A DNA stretch of 64,000 nt from assembly GCF_910592395.1 (NCBI RefSeq), contig NC_088322.1, forward strand, positions 5,205,431-5,269,430, given 5' to 3'. Position 1 is the stretch's first letter. Each line of letters opens with the position of its first letter. Positions 37,801-51,235 of this stretch are shown here, in pieces. The notes under the pieces were generated by a model. That model made no database searches. It was not told the DNA's origin and saw only the letters and a program-made list of their open reading frames with translations. This DNA is from Lineus longissimus (Eukaryota > Nemertea > Pilidiophora > Heteronemertea > Lineidae). Both the position numbers and the translations under genes were made by a program.

Positions 37801-40800
37801 ACCAAAATGAGCGTGATCTGTCGCGACGAGCGCCATCGCCAACCGACTTTCATCGCCAGTAGTGCAATATCGCTAGTCGAATGACAACTTATCATCGCAG
37901 AATCTTGTAATTGTGGTCTTAGTTTGTTGAATTGGTCATCTCGGCCCTGTATAACCAAAATGTGCGTGATAGGTCGCGACAAGCGCCATCGCCGACCGAC
38001 TTTCATCGCCAGTAGTGCAATATCGCCAGTCGAATGACAACTTATCATCGCAGAATCTCGTAATTGTGGTCTCAGTTTGTCGAATTGGTCATCCCGGCCC
38101 TGTATAACCAAAATGAGCATGATCGGTCGCGATGAGCGCCATCGCCGACCGACTTTCAAGCTAGTAGTGCAATATCGCCAGTCGAATGACAACTTATCAT
38201 CGCAGAATCTCGAAACTATGGTCTCAGTTTGTCGAATTGGTCATCTCGGCCCTGTATAACCAAAATGAGCGTGATCGGTCGCGACGAGCGCCATCGCCGA
38301 CCAACTTTCATCGCCAGTTGTTTAATATCGCTAGTCGAATGACAACTTATCATTGCAGAATCTTCAAATTGTGCTCTCAGTTTGTTGAATCAGCCATCTT
38401 CACCCTGTATAACCAAAATGAGCGTGATCGGTCACGACGAGCGCCATCTCCGACCGACCATCATCGCCAGTAGTCTTATATCGTTAGTCAAATGACAACT
38501 TATCATCGCAGAATCTCAAATTTGCGGTCTCAGTTTGTCCAATCGGTCATCTCGACCCTTTATCACCAAATGAGCGTGATCGGTCCCGACGATCGCCATC
38601 GCCGACCGACTTTCATCGCCAGTAGTGCAATATTGCTATTGAATGACAACTTATCATCACAGAATCTCGAAATTGCGGTCTCAGTTTGTCCAATGGGTCA
38701 TCTCGACTCTGTATAACCAAAATGAGCTTGATCGGTCACGACGAGCGCCATCGCCAACCGACTTTCATCGCCAGTAGTGTAATATTGCTAGTCAGATGAC
38801 AACTTTTTATCGCAGAATCTCGAAATTGTACTCTCAGTTTGTTAAATCAGCCATCTTGACTCTGTATAACCAAAATGAGCGTGATCGGTCGTGACGAGCG
38901 GCATCGCCAACCGACTTTCATCGCCAGTAGTGTAATATCGCTAGTCGAATGACAACTTATCATCACAGAGTCTCGAAATTGTGGTCTCAGTTTGTCCAAT
39001 CGGTCATCTCGACTCTGTATAACCAAAATGAGCGTGATTGGTTGCGACGAGCGCCATCGCCGACCGACTTTCATCGCCAGTAGTGCAATATCGCTAGTCG
39101 AATGACAACTTATAACGGCAGAATCTTGAAATTGTGGTCTAAGTTTGTCAAATTGGTCATTTTTGCTCTGTATAACTAAATTGAGTGTGATCGGTCGCGA
39201 CGAGCGCCATCGCCGACCGACTTTCATCGCCAGTAGTGTAACATCGCTAGTCAAATGACAACTTATCATTGCAGAATCTCGAAATTGTGCTCTCAGTTTG
39301 TCGAATCAGCCATCTTCACCCTGTATAACCAAAATGAGCGTGATCGGTCGCGACAAAAGCGCCATCGCCGACGGACCATCATTGCCAATAGTCTAATATC
39401 ATTAGTAAAATGACAACTTATCATCGCAGAATCTCAAATTTGCGGTCTCAGTTTGTCCAATCGGACATCTCGACTCTGTATAACCAAAATGAGCGGGATC
39501 AGTCGCGACGAGCGCCATCGCCAACCGACTTTCATCGCCAGTAGTGTAATATCGCTAGTCGAATGACAACTTATCATCACAGAGTCTCAAAATTGTGGTT
39601 TCAGTTTGTCCAATCGGTCATCTTGACTCTGTATAACCAAAATGAGCGTGATTGGTCGCGACGAGCGCCATCGCCGACCGACCATCATTGCCAATAGTCT
39701 TATATCGTTAGTCGAATGACAACTTATCATCGCAGAATCTCGAAACTGTGGTCTCAATTTGTTGAATCGGTCATCTCGACTCTGTATAACCAAAATGAGC
39801 GTGATTGGTCGCGACGAGCGCCATCGCCGACCGACTTTCATCGCCAGTAGTGCAATATCGCTAGTCGAATGACAACTTATAACGGAAGATTCATGAAATT
39901 GTGGTCTCAGTTTGTCGAATTGGTCATTTTGGCTCTGTATGACTAAAATGAGTGTGATCGGTCGCGACGAGCGCCATCGCCGACGGACTTTCATCGCCAG
40001 TAGTGTAATATCGCTAGTCGAATGACAACTTATCATTGCAGAATCTCGAAATTGTGCTCTCAGTTTGTCGAATCAGCCATCTTCACCCTGTATAACCAAA
40101 ATGAGCGTGATCGGTCGCGACAAGCGCCATCGCCGACGGACCATCATCTCCAGTAGTCTTATATCATTAGTCAAATGACAACTTATCATCGCAGAATCTC
40201 AAATTTGCGGTCTCAGTTTGTCCAATTGGTCATCTCGACTCTTTATGACCAAAATGAGCGTGATCGGTCGAGACAGGCGCCATCGCCGACCGACTTTCAT
40301 CGCCAGTATTGCAATATCGCTAGTCGAATGACATTTTATCATCACAGAGTCTCGTAATTGTGGCCTCAGTTTGTCCAATCGATCATCTCGACTCTGTATA
40401 ACGAAAATGAGGGGATCAGTCGCGACGAGCGCCATCGCCAACCGACTTTCATCGCCAGTAGTGTAATATCGCTAGTCGAATGACAACTTATCATCACAGA
40501 GTCTCGAAATTGTGGTCTCAGTTTGTCCAATCGGACATCTCGACTCTGTATAACCAAAATGAGCGGGATCAGTCGCCACGAGCGCAATCGCCAACCGACT
40601 TTCATCGCCAGTAGTGTAATATCGCTAGTCGAATGACAACTTATCTTCACAGAGTCTCGAAATTGTGGTCTCAGTTTTTCCAATCGGTCATCTCGACTCT
40701 GTATAACCAAAATGAGCGTGATTGGTGGCGACGAGCGCCATCGCCGACCGACCATCATTGCCAATAGTCTTATATCGTTAGTCGAATGACAACTTATCAT

Positions 40801-42795
40801 CGCAGAATCTCGAAACTGTGGTCTCAATTTGTTGAATCGGTCATCTCGACTCTGTATTACCAAAATGAGCGTGATTGGTCGCGACGAGCGCCATCGCCGA
40901 CCGACTTTTATCGCCAGTAGTGCAATATCGCTAGTCGAATGACAACTTATAACGGCAGAATCTTGAAATTGTGGTCTCAGTTTGTCGAATCAGCCATCTT
41001 CACCCTGTATGACCAAAATGAGCGTGATCGGTCGCGACAAGCGCCATCGCCGACGGACCATCATCGCCAGTAGTCTTATATCATTAGTCAAATGACAACT
41101 TATCATCGCAGAATCTCAAATTTGCGGTCTCAGTTTGTCCAATCGGTCATATCGACTCTTTATAACCAAAATGAGCGTGATCGATCGAGACGAGCGCCAT
41201 CGCCGACCGACTTTCATCGCCAGTAGAGTAATATCGCTAGTCGAATAACAACTTATCATCGCAGAATCTTGAAATTGTGGTCTCAGTTTGTCCAATCGGG
41301 CATCTCAACTCTGTATAACCAAAGTGAGCGTGATCGGTCGCGACGAGCACCATCGCCAACCGACTTTCATCGCCAGTATTGTAATATCGCTAGTCGGATG
41401 ACAACTTATTATCGCAGAATCTGGAAATTGTGCTCTTAGTTTGTTGAATCAGCCATCTTGACTCTGTAAAACCAAAATGAGCGTGATCGATCACGACGAT
41501 CGCCATCGCTGACCGACTTTCATCGTCAGTACTGCAATATCGCTAGTCGAATGACAACTTATCATCACAGAGTCTCGAAATTGTGGTGTCCGTTTGTCCA
41601 ATCGGTCATCTCGACTCTGTATAACCAAAATGAGCGGGATCGGTCGCGACGGGCACCATCGCCAACCGACTTTCATCGTCAGTAGTGCAATATCGCAAGT
41701 CGAATGACAACCTATCATCACAGAATCTTGAAATTGCCTTTTCAGTTTTACCATCGGTCATCACGACTCTGCATATCCAAAGTGCGCGTGATCGGTCGCG
41801 ACGAGCACCATCGCCGACGAACTTTCATCCCCAGTTGTGCAATATTGCTATCAAATGACAACTTATCATCACAGAATCTTGAAATTGTGGTCTCAGTTTG
41901 TCGAATTGGTCATTTTGGCTCTATATAACTAAAATGAATGCGATCGGTCGCGACGAGCGCCATCGCCGACCGACTTTCATCGCCAGTAGTGTAATATCGC
42001 TAGTCAAATGACAACTTATCATCGCAGAATCTCAAATTTGCAGTCTCAGTTTGTCCAATCGGTCATCTCGACTCTTTATAACCAAAATGAGCGTGATCGG
42101 TCGTGACAAGCGCCATCGCCAACCGACTTTCATCGCCAGTAGTGTAATATCGCCGGTCGAATGACAACTTATCATCACAGATTCTCGAAATTGCAGTCTC
42201 AGTTTGTCCAATCAGTCATCTCGGCCCTGTATAAGCAAAATGAGCGTGATCGGTCGCGACGAGCGCCATCGCCGACCGACTTTCATCGCAGTAGTGTAAT
42301 ATCGCTAGTCGAATGACAACTTATCAATGCAGAATCTCGAAATTGTGCTCTCAGTTTGTTGAATCAGCCATCTTGACTCTGTATAACCAAAATGAGCGTG
42401 ATCGGTCACGACGAGCGCTATCTCCAACCGACTTTCATCGCCAGTAGTGCAATATCGTTATCGAATATAACTCATCATCGCAGAATCTTGAAATTGCCTT
42501 TTCAGTTTTACCATCGGTCATCACGACTCTGCATATCCAGAGTGAGCGTGATCGGTCGCGACGAGCGCCATCGCCGACCGACTTTCATCGCCAGTTGTGT
42601 AATATTGCTAGTCGAATGACAACTTATAATAGAAAGATCTCGGAATTGTGCTCTCAGTTTGTTGAATCAGCCATCTTGACTCTGTATAACCAAAATGAGC
42701 GTGATCGGTCGCAACGAGCACCATCGCCAACCGACTTTCATCGCCAGTAGTGTAATATCGCTAGTCGGATGACAACTTATTATCGCAGAATCTCG

Positions 42796-45086
42796 AAATT
42801 GTGCTCTCAGTTTGTTGAATCAGCCATCTTGACTCTGTATAACCAAAATGAGCGTGATCGATCGCGACGATCGCCATCGCCGACCTACTTTCATCGTCAG
42901 TAGTGCAACATCGCTAGTCGAATGACAACTTATCATCACAGAGTCTCGAAATTGTGGTGTCAGTTTGTCCAATCGGTCATCTCGACTCTGTATAACCAAA
43001 ATGAGCATGATCGGTCGCGACGATCGCCATCGCCGACCGACTTTCATCGCCAGTAGTGCAATATCGCTAGTCAAATGACAACTTATCATCACAGAGTCTC
43101 GAAATTGTGGTGTCAGTTTATCCAATCGGTCATCTCGACTCTGTATTACCAAAATGAGCGGGATCGGTCGCGACGAACGCTATCGCCAACCGACTTTCAT
43201 CGCCAGTAGTGTAATATCGCTAGTCGAATGACAACTTATCATCAAAGAATCTCGAAATTGCGTTCCCAGTTTGTCCAATCGGTCATCTCGACTCTGTATA
43301 ACCAAAATGAGCGTGATCGGTCGCGACGAGCACCATCGCCAACCGACTTTCATCGCCAATAGTGTAATATCGCTAGTCGGATGACAACTTATTATCGCAG
43401 AATCTCGAAATTGTGCTCTCAGTTTGTTGAATCAGCCATCTTGACTCTGTATAACCAAAATGAGCGTGATCGGTCGCGACGAGCACCATCCCCAACCGAC
43501 TTTCATCGCCAGTTGTGTAATATCACTAGTGGAATGACAACTTATCATCGCAGAATCTCGTAATTGTGGTCTCAGTTTGTGGAATTGGTCATCTCGACTC
43601 TGCATAACCAAAATGAGTGTGATCGGTCACGACGAGCGATATCGCCGACCGACCATCATCGCCAATAGTCTTATATCGTTAGTCGAATGACTACTTATCA
43701 TCGCAAAATCTCGAAAGTCTGGTTTCAATTTGTTGAATTGGTGATCTCGGCTCTGTATAACCAAAATGAGCGTGATCGGTCGTGACAAGCGCCATCGCCG
43801 ACCGACCATCATCGCCAGTAGTGTAATATCGATAGTCGGATGACAACTTATTATCGCGGAATCTGGAAATTGTGCTCTTAGTTTGTTGAATCAGCCATCT
43901 TGACTCTGTATAACCAAAATGAGCGTGATCGGTCGCAACGAGCACCATCGCTAACCGACTTTCATCGCCAGTAGTGTAATATCGCTAGTCGGATGACAAC
44001 TTATTATCACAGAATCTCGAAATTGTGCTCTCAGTTTGTTGAATCAGCCATCTTGACTCTGTATAACTAAAATGAGCGTGATCGATCGCGACGATCGCCA
44101 TCGCCGACCGACTTTCATCGTCAGTAGTGCAACATCGCTAGTCGAATGACAACTTATCATCACAGAGTCTCGAAATTGTGGTGTCAGTTTGTCCAATCGG
44201 TCATCTCGACTCTGTATAACCAAAATGAGCATGATCGGTCGCGACGATCGCCATCGCCGACCGACTTTCATCGCCAGTAGTGCAATATCGCTAGTCAAAT
44301 GACAACTTATCATCACAGAGTCTCGAAATTGTGGTGTCAGTTTGTCCAATCGGTCATCTCGACTCTGTTTTACCAAAATGAGCGGGATCGGTCGCGACGA
44401 ACGCTATCGCCAACCGACTTTCATCGCCAGTAGTGTAATATCGCTAGTCGAATGACAACTTATCATCAAATAATCTCGAAATTGCGGACCCAGTTTGTCC
44501 AATCGGTCATCTCGACTCTGTATAACCAAAATGAGCGTGATCGGTCGCGACGAGCACCATCGCCAACCGACTTTCATCGCCAATAGTGTAATATCGCTAG
44601 TCGGATGACAACTTATTATCGCAGAATCTCGAAATTGTGCTCTCAGTTTGTTGAATCAGCCATCTTGACTCTGTATAACCAAAATGAGCGTGATCGGTCG
44701 CGACGAGCGCCATCGCCAACCGACTTTCATCGCCAGTAGTGCAATATCACCATCGAATGACAACTTATCATCGCAGAATCTCGAAATTGTGGTCTCAGTT
44801 TGTTGAATCAGCCATCTTGACTCTGTATAACCAAAATGAGCGTGATCGGTCGCGACGAGCGCCATCGCTCACCGCCTTTCATCGTCAGTAGTGCAATATC
44901 GCTATCGAATATAACTTATCATCGCAGAATCTTGAAATTGCCTTTTCAGTTTCACCATCGGTCATCACGACTCTGCATATCCAAAGTGAGCGTGATCGGT
45001 CGCGACGAGCGCCATTGCCGACCGACTTTCATCGCCAGTAGTGCAATATCGCTAGTCGAATGACAACTTATCATCGCAGAATCTCG
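42796..45086. repeat. Eight-monomer higher-order repeat, copy 2
   Basis: Units begin at 42796, 44020 and 45087, each exactly 22,788 bp after those in copy 1. Unit lengths (1,224 and 1,067 bp) are unchanged, so no monomer was gained or lost here since the large duplication. Small differences include GTTGTGTAATATCAC near 43,513 for GTAGTGTAATATCAC in copy 1. Confidence 0.85.
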
Positions 45087-46000
45087 AAATTGTGCTCTCA
45101 GTTTTTTGAATCAGCCATCTTGACTCTGTATAACCAAAATGAGCGTGATCGATTGCGACGATCGCCATTGCCGACCGACTTTCATCGTCAGTAGTGCAAT
45201 ATCGCTAGTCGAATGACAACTTATCATCACAGAGTCTCGAAATTGTGGTGTCAGTTTGTCCAATCGGTCATCTCGACTCTGTATAACCAAAATGAGCGTC
45301 ATCGGTCGCGACGATCGCCATCGCCGACCGACTTTCATCGCCAGTAGTGAAATATCGATAGTCGAATGACAACTTATCATCACAGAGTCTCGAAATTGTG
45401 GTGTCAGTTTGTCCAATCGGTCATCTCGACTCTGTATTACCAAAATGAGCGGGATCAGTCGCGACGAACGCTATCGCCAACCGACTTTCATCGCCAGTAG
45501 TGCAATATCGCTATCGAATATAACTTATCATCGCAGAATCTTGAAATTGCCTTTTCAGTTTTACCATCGGTCATCACGACTCTGCATATCCAAAGTGAGC
45601 GTGATCGGTCGCGCGAGCGCCATTGCCGAACGACTTTCATCGCCAGTAGTGCAATATCGCTAGTCGAATGACAACTTTTCATCGCAGAATCTCGAAATTG
45701 TGCTCTCAGTTTGTAGAATCAGCCATCTTGACTCTGTATAACCAAAATGAGCGTGATCGGTCGCGACGAGCGCTATCGCCAACCAACTTTCATCGCCAAT
45801 AGTGCAATATCGCTATTAGAATGACAACTTATCATCGCAGAATCTCGTAATTGTAGTCTCAGTTTGTCGAATTGGTCATCTCGACTCTGTATAACCAAAA
45901 TGAGCATGATCGGTCGCGCCGAGCCCCATCGCCAACCGACTTTCATCGCCAGTAGTGCAATATCGCTAGTCGAATGACAACTTTTCATCGCAGAATCTCG

Positions 46001-46306
46001 AAATTGTGCTCTCAGTTTGTCGAATCAGCCATCTTGACTCTGTATAACCAAAATGAGGGTGATCGGTGGCGACGAGCGCCATCGCCGACCGACTTTCATC
46101 GCCAGTAGTGTAATATCGCTAGTTGAATGACAACTTATCATTGCAGAATCTCGAAATTGTGCTCTCAGTTTGTCGAATCAGCCATCTTGACTCTGTATAA
46201 CCAAAATGAGGGTGATCGGTGGCGACGAGCGCCATCGCCGACCGACTTTCATCGCCAGTAGTGCAATATCGCTAGTCGAATGACATTTTATCATCACAGA
46301 GTCTCG
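46001..46306. repeat. Duplicated and chimeric monomer pair in U2
   Basis: The rare variant GAGGGTGATCGGTGGCGAC occurs once in U1 (about 23,268) but twice here, 153 bp apart (monomers 46001-46153 and 46154-46306). The second copy switches in its 3' half to GTGCAATATCGCTAGTCG and ACATTTTATCATC, a monomer that lies two positions further on in U1. Two intervening monomers, one with TTCACCATGTATAACC and one with CCAAAATAAGCGTGATTG, are missing. Out-of-register exchange or conversion explains it. Confidence 0.75.
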
Positions 46307-49300
46307 AAATTGTGGCCTCAGTTTGTCCAATCGATCATCTCAACTCTGTATAACCAAAATGAGGGGATCAGTCGCGAAGAGCACCATCGCCAACCGACTT
46401 TCATCGCCAGTAGTGCAATATCGCTAGTCGAATGACAACTTATAACGGCAGAATCTTGAAATTGTGGTCTCAGTTTGTCGAATTGGACATTTTGGCTCTG
46501 TATAACTAAAATGAGTGTGATCGGTCGCGACGAGCGCCATCGCCGACCGACTTTCATCGCCAGTAGTGTAATATCGCTAGTCGAATGACAACTTATCATT
46601 GCAGAATCTCGAAATTGTGCTCTCAGTTTGTCGAATCAGCCATCTTCACCCTGTATAACCAAAATGAGCGTGATTGGTCGCGACAAGCGCCATCGCCGAC
46701 GGACCATCATTGCCAGTAGTCTTATATCATTAGTCAAATGACAACTTATCATCGCAGAATCTCAAATTTGCGGTCTCAGTTTGTCCAATCGGTCATCTCG
46801 ACTCTGTATTACCAAAATGAGCGTGATCGGTCGCGACGAGCGCCATCGCCGACCGACTTTCATCGCCAGTAGTGCAATATCGCTAGTTGAATGACAACTT
46901 ATCATCACAGAGTCTCGAAATTGTGGTGTCAGTTTGTCCAATCGGTCATCTCGACTCTGTATAACCAAAATGAGCGTGATCGGTCGCGACGAGCGCCATC
47001 GCCGACCGACTTTCATCGCCAGTAGTGTAATATCGCTAGTCGAATGACAACTTATCATCGCAGAATCTCAAATTTGTGGTCTCAGTTTGTCCAATCGGTC
47101 ATCTCGACTCTGTATAACTAAAATGAGCGTGATCAGTCGCGACGAGCGCCATCGCCGACCGACTTTCATCGCCAGTAGTGTAATATCGCTAGTCGAATGA
47201 CAACTTATCATCACAGAATCTCGAAATTGCGGTCTCAGTTTGTCCAATCGGTCATCTCGACTCTGTATAACAAAAATGAGCGTGATCGGTCGCGACGAGC
47301 ACCATCGCCAACCGACTTTCATTGCCAGTAGTGTAATATCGCTAGTCGGATGACAACTTATTATCGCAGAATTTCGAAATTGTGCTCTTAGTTTGTTGAA
47401 TCAGCCATCTTGACTCTGTATAACCAAAATGAGCGTGATCGGTCACGACGATTGCCATCGCCAACCGACTTTCATCGCCAGTAGTGTAATATCGCTAGTC
47501 GAATGATAACTTATCATCACAGAATCTCGAAATTGCGGTCTCAGTTTGTCCAATCGGTCATCTCGACTCTGTATAACCAAAATGAGCGTGATCGGTCGCG
47601 ACGAGCACCATCGCCAACCGACTTTCATTGCCAGTAGTGTAATATCGCTAGTCGGATGACAACTTATTATGGCAGAATCTCGAAATTGCGGTCTCAGTTT
47701 GTCCAATCGGTCTTCTCGACTCTGTATAACCAAAATGAGCGTGATCGGTCGCGACGAGCACCATCGCCAACCGACTTTCATCGCCAGTAGTGTAATATCG
47801 CTAGTTGGATGACAACTTATTATCGCAGAATCTCGAAATTGTGCTCTCAGTTTGTTGAATCAGCCATCTTGACTCTGTATAACCAAAATGAGCGAGATCG
47901 GTCACGACGATCACCATCGCCGACCGACTTTCATCGCCAGTAGTGCAATATCGCTATTGAATGACAACTTATCATCGCAGAATCTTGAAATTGCCTTTTC
48001 AGTTTTACCATCGGTCATCACGACTCTGCATATCCAAAGTGAGCGTGATTGGTCATGACGAGCACCATCGCCGACGAACTTTCATCGCCAGTAGTGCAAT
48101 ATCGCTATCGAATGACAACTTATCATCACAGAATCTCGAAATTGTGCTCTCAGTTTGTCGAATCAGCCATCTTCACCCTGTATAACCAAAATGAGCGTGA
48201 TCGGTCGCGACGAGCGCCATCGCCAACCGACTTTCATAGCCAGTAGTGTAATATCGCTAGTCAAATGACAACTTATAATCGCAGAATCTTGAAATTGTGG
48301 TCTCAGTTTGTCCAATCGGTCATCTCGACTCTGTATAACTAAAATGAGAGGGATCAGTCGCGACGAGCACCATCGCCAACCGACTTTCATCGCCAGTAGT
48401 GTAATATCGCTAGTTGGATGACAACTTATTATCGCAGAATCTCGAAATTGTGCTCTCAGTTTGTTGAATCAGCCATCTTGACTCTGTATAACCAAAATGA
48501 GCGTGATCGGTCACGACGATCGCCATCGCCGACCGACTTTCATCGCCAGTAGTGCAATATCGCTATTGAATGACAACTTATCATCGCAGAATATTGAAAT
48601 TGCCTTTTCAGTTTTACCATCGGTCATCACGACTCTGCATATCCAAAGTGAGCGTGATTGGTCATGACGAGCACCATCGCCGACGAACTTTCATCGCCAG
48701 TAGTGCAATATCGCTATCGAATGACAACTTATCATCACAGAATCTCGAAATTGTGCTCTCAGTTTGTCGAATCAGCAATCTTCACCCTGTATAACCAAAA
48801 TGAGCGTGATCGGTCGCGACGAGCACCATCGCCAACCGACTTTCATCGCCAGTAGTGTAATATCGCTAGTCGAATGACAACTTATAATCGCAGAATCTTG
48901 AAATTGTGGTCTCAGTTTGTTCAATCGGGCATCTCGACTCTGTATAACCAAAATGAGCATGATCGGTCGCGACGAGCGCCATCGCTGACCGACTTTCATC
49001 GCAGTAGTGTAATATCGCTAGTCGAATGACAACTTATCATCGCAGAATCTCGAAATTGTGCTCTCAGTTTGTCGAATTCGTCATCTCGGCCCTGTATAAG
49101 CAAAATGAGCGTGATCGGTCGCGACGAGCGCCATCGCCGACCGACTTTCATCGCAGTAGTGTAATATCGCTAGTCGAATGACAACTTATCATTGCAGAAT
49201 CTCGAAATTGTGCTCTCAGTTTGTCCAATCGGTCATCTCGACTCTTTATAACCAAAATGAGCGTGATCGGTCGCGACGATCGCCATCGCCGACCGACTTT

Positions 49301-51191
49301 CATCGCCAGTAGTGCAATATTGCTAGTCGAATGACAACTTATCATACCAGAGTCTCGAAATCGTGGTCTTAGTTTGTCCAATCGGTCATCTCGACTCTGT
49401 ATAACTAAAATGAGCGGGATCAGTCGCGACGAGCACCATCGCCGACCGACTTTCATCGCCAGTAGTGTAATATCGCTAGTCGAATGACAACTTATCATCA
49501 CAGAATCTCGAAATTGCGGTCTCAGTTTGTCCAATCGGTCATCTCGACTCTGTATAACTAAAATGAGTGTGATCGGTCGCGACAAGCGCTATCGCCAACC
49601 GACTTTCATCGCCAGTAGTGTAATATCGCTAGTCGAATGACAACTTAACATCACAGAATCTCGAAATTGCGGTCTCAGTTTGTCCAATCGGTCATCTCGA
49701 CTCTGTATAACAAAAATGAGCGTGATCGGTCGAGACGAGCACCATCGCCAACTGACTTTCATCGCCAGTAGTGTAATATCGCTAGTCGGATGACAACTTA
49801 TCATCACAGAATCTCGAAATTGCGGTCTCAGTTTGTCTAATCGGTCATCTCGACTCTGTATAACCAAAATGAGCGTGATCGGTCGCGACGAGCACCATCG
49901 CCAACCGACTTTCATTGCCAGTAGTGTAATATCGCTAGTCGGATGACAACTTATTATCGCAGAATCTCGAAATTGTGCTCTCAATTTGTTGAATCAGCCA
50001 TCTTGACTCTGTATAACCAAAATGAGCGGGATCAGTCGCGATGAGTGCCATCGCCAACCGACTTTCATCGCCAGTAGTGTAATATCGCTAGCCGAATGAC
50101 AACTTATCATCACAGAGTCTCGAAATTGTGGTGTTAGTTTGTCCAATCGGTCATATCGACTCTGTATAACCAAAATGAGCGTGATCGGTCGCGACGAGCG
50201 CCATCGCTGACCGACTTTCATCGCAGTAGTGTAATATCGCTAGTCGAATGACAACTTATCATCGCAGAATCTCGAAATTGTGCTTTCAGTTTGTCGAAGT
50301 GGTCATCTCGGCGCTGTATAAGCAAAATGAGCGTGATCGGTCGCGACAACCGCCATCGCCGACCGATTTTCATCGCAGTAGTGTAATATCGCTAGTCGAA
50401 TGACAACTTATCATCGCAGAATCTCGAAATTGTGCTCTCAGTTTGTCGAATCGGTCATCTCGGCCCTGTATAACCAAAATGAGCGTGATCGGTCGCGACG
50501 AGCGCCATCGCCGACCAACTTTCATCGCCAGTAGTGTAATATTGCTAGTTGAATGACAACTTATAATCTCAGAATATTGAAATTGTGGTCTCAGTTTGTT
50601 CAATCGGGCATCTCGACTCTGCATAACCAAAATGAGTGTGATCGGTCGCGACGAGCGCCATCGCCGACCGACATTCATCGCCAGTAGTGCAATATCACTA
50701 GTCGAATGACAACTTATCATCACAGAGTCTCGAAATTGTGGTCTCAGTTTGTCCAATCGGTCATCTCGACTCTGTATAACCAAAATGAGCGTGATCGGTC
50801 GCGACGAGCACCATCGCCAACCGACTTTCTTCGCCAGTAGTGTAATATCGCAAGTCGGATGACAACTTATTATCGCAAAATCTCGAAATTGTGCTTTCAG
50901 TTTCTTGAATCAGCCATCTCGACTCTGTATAACCAAAATGAGCGTGATCAGTAACGACGAGCACTATCGCCAACCGACTTTCATCGCCAGTAGTGTAATA
51001 TCGCTAGTCGAATGACAACTTATCATCACAGAATCTCAAAATTGCGGTCTCAGTTTGTCCAATCGGTCATCTCGACTCTGTATAACCAAAATGAGCGTGA
51101 TCGGTCGCGACGAGCAGCATCGCCAACCGACTTTCATCGCCAGTAGTGTAATATCGCTAGTCGGATGACAACTTATTATCGCAGAATCTCG

Positions 51192-51235
51192 AAATTGTGT
51201 TCTCAGTTTGTTGAATCAGCCATCACAGAGTCTCG
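51192..51235 (+). repeat. Truncated 44 bp monomer, copy 2
   Basis: The break is the same as at 28,556, with GCCATC joined to ACAGAGTCTCG. It marks the boundary between U2 and U3 and lies exactly 22,636 bp after copy 1. Confidence 0.9.

Larger units (their letters stand above)
45393..51235. repeat. 6 kb higher-order unit, copy U2 (5,843 bp)
   Basis: This is the counterpart of U1 in the second 22.5 kb block, shorter by 152 bp. The loss is one net monomer near 46.2 kb plus a 1 bp gain near 48.6 kb, where U1 has GCTATCCCATGCAAC and U2 has GCTATTGAATGACAAC. It ends with the 44 bp truncated monomer at 51,192-51,235. Confidence 0.85.
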
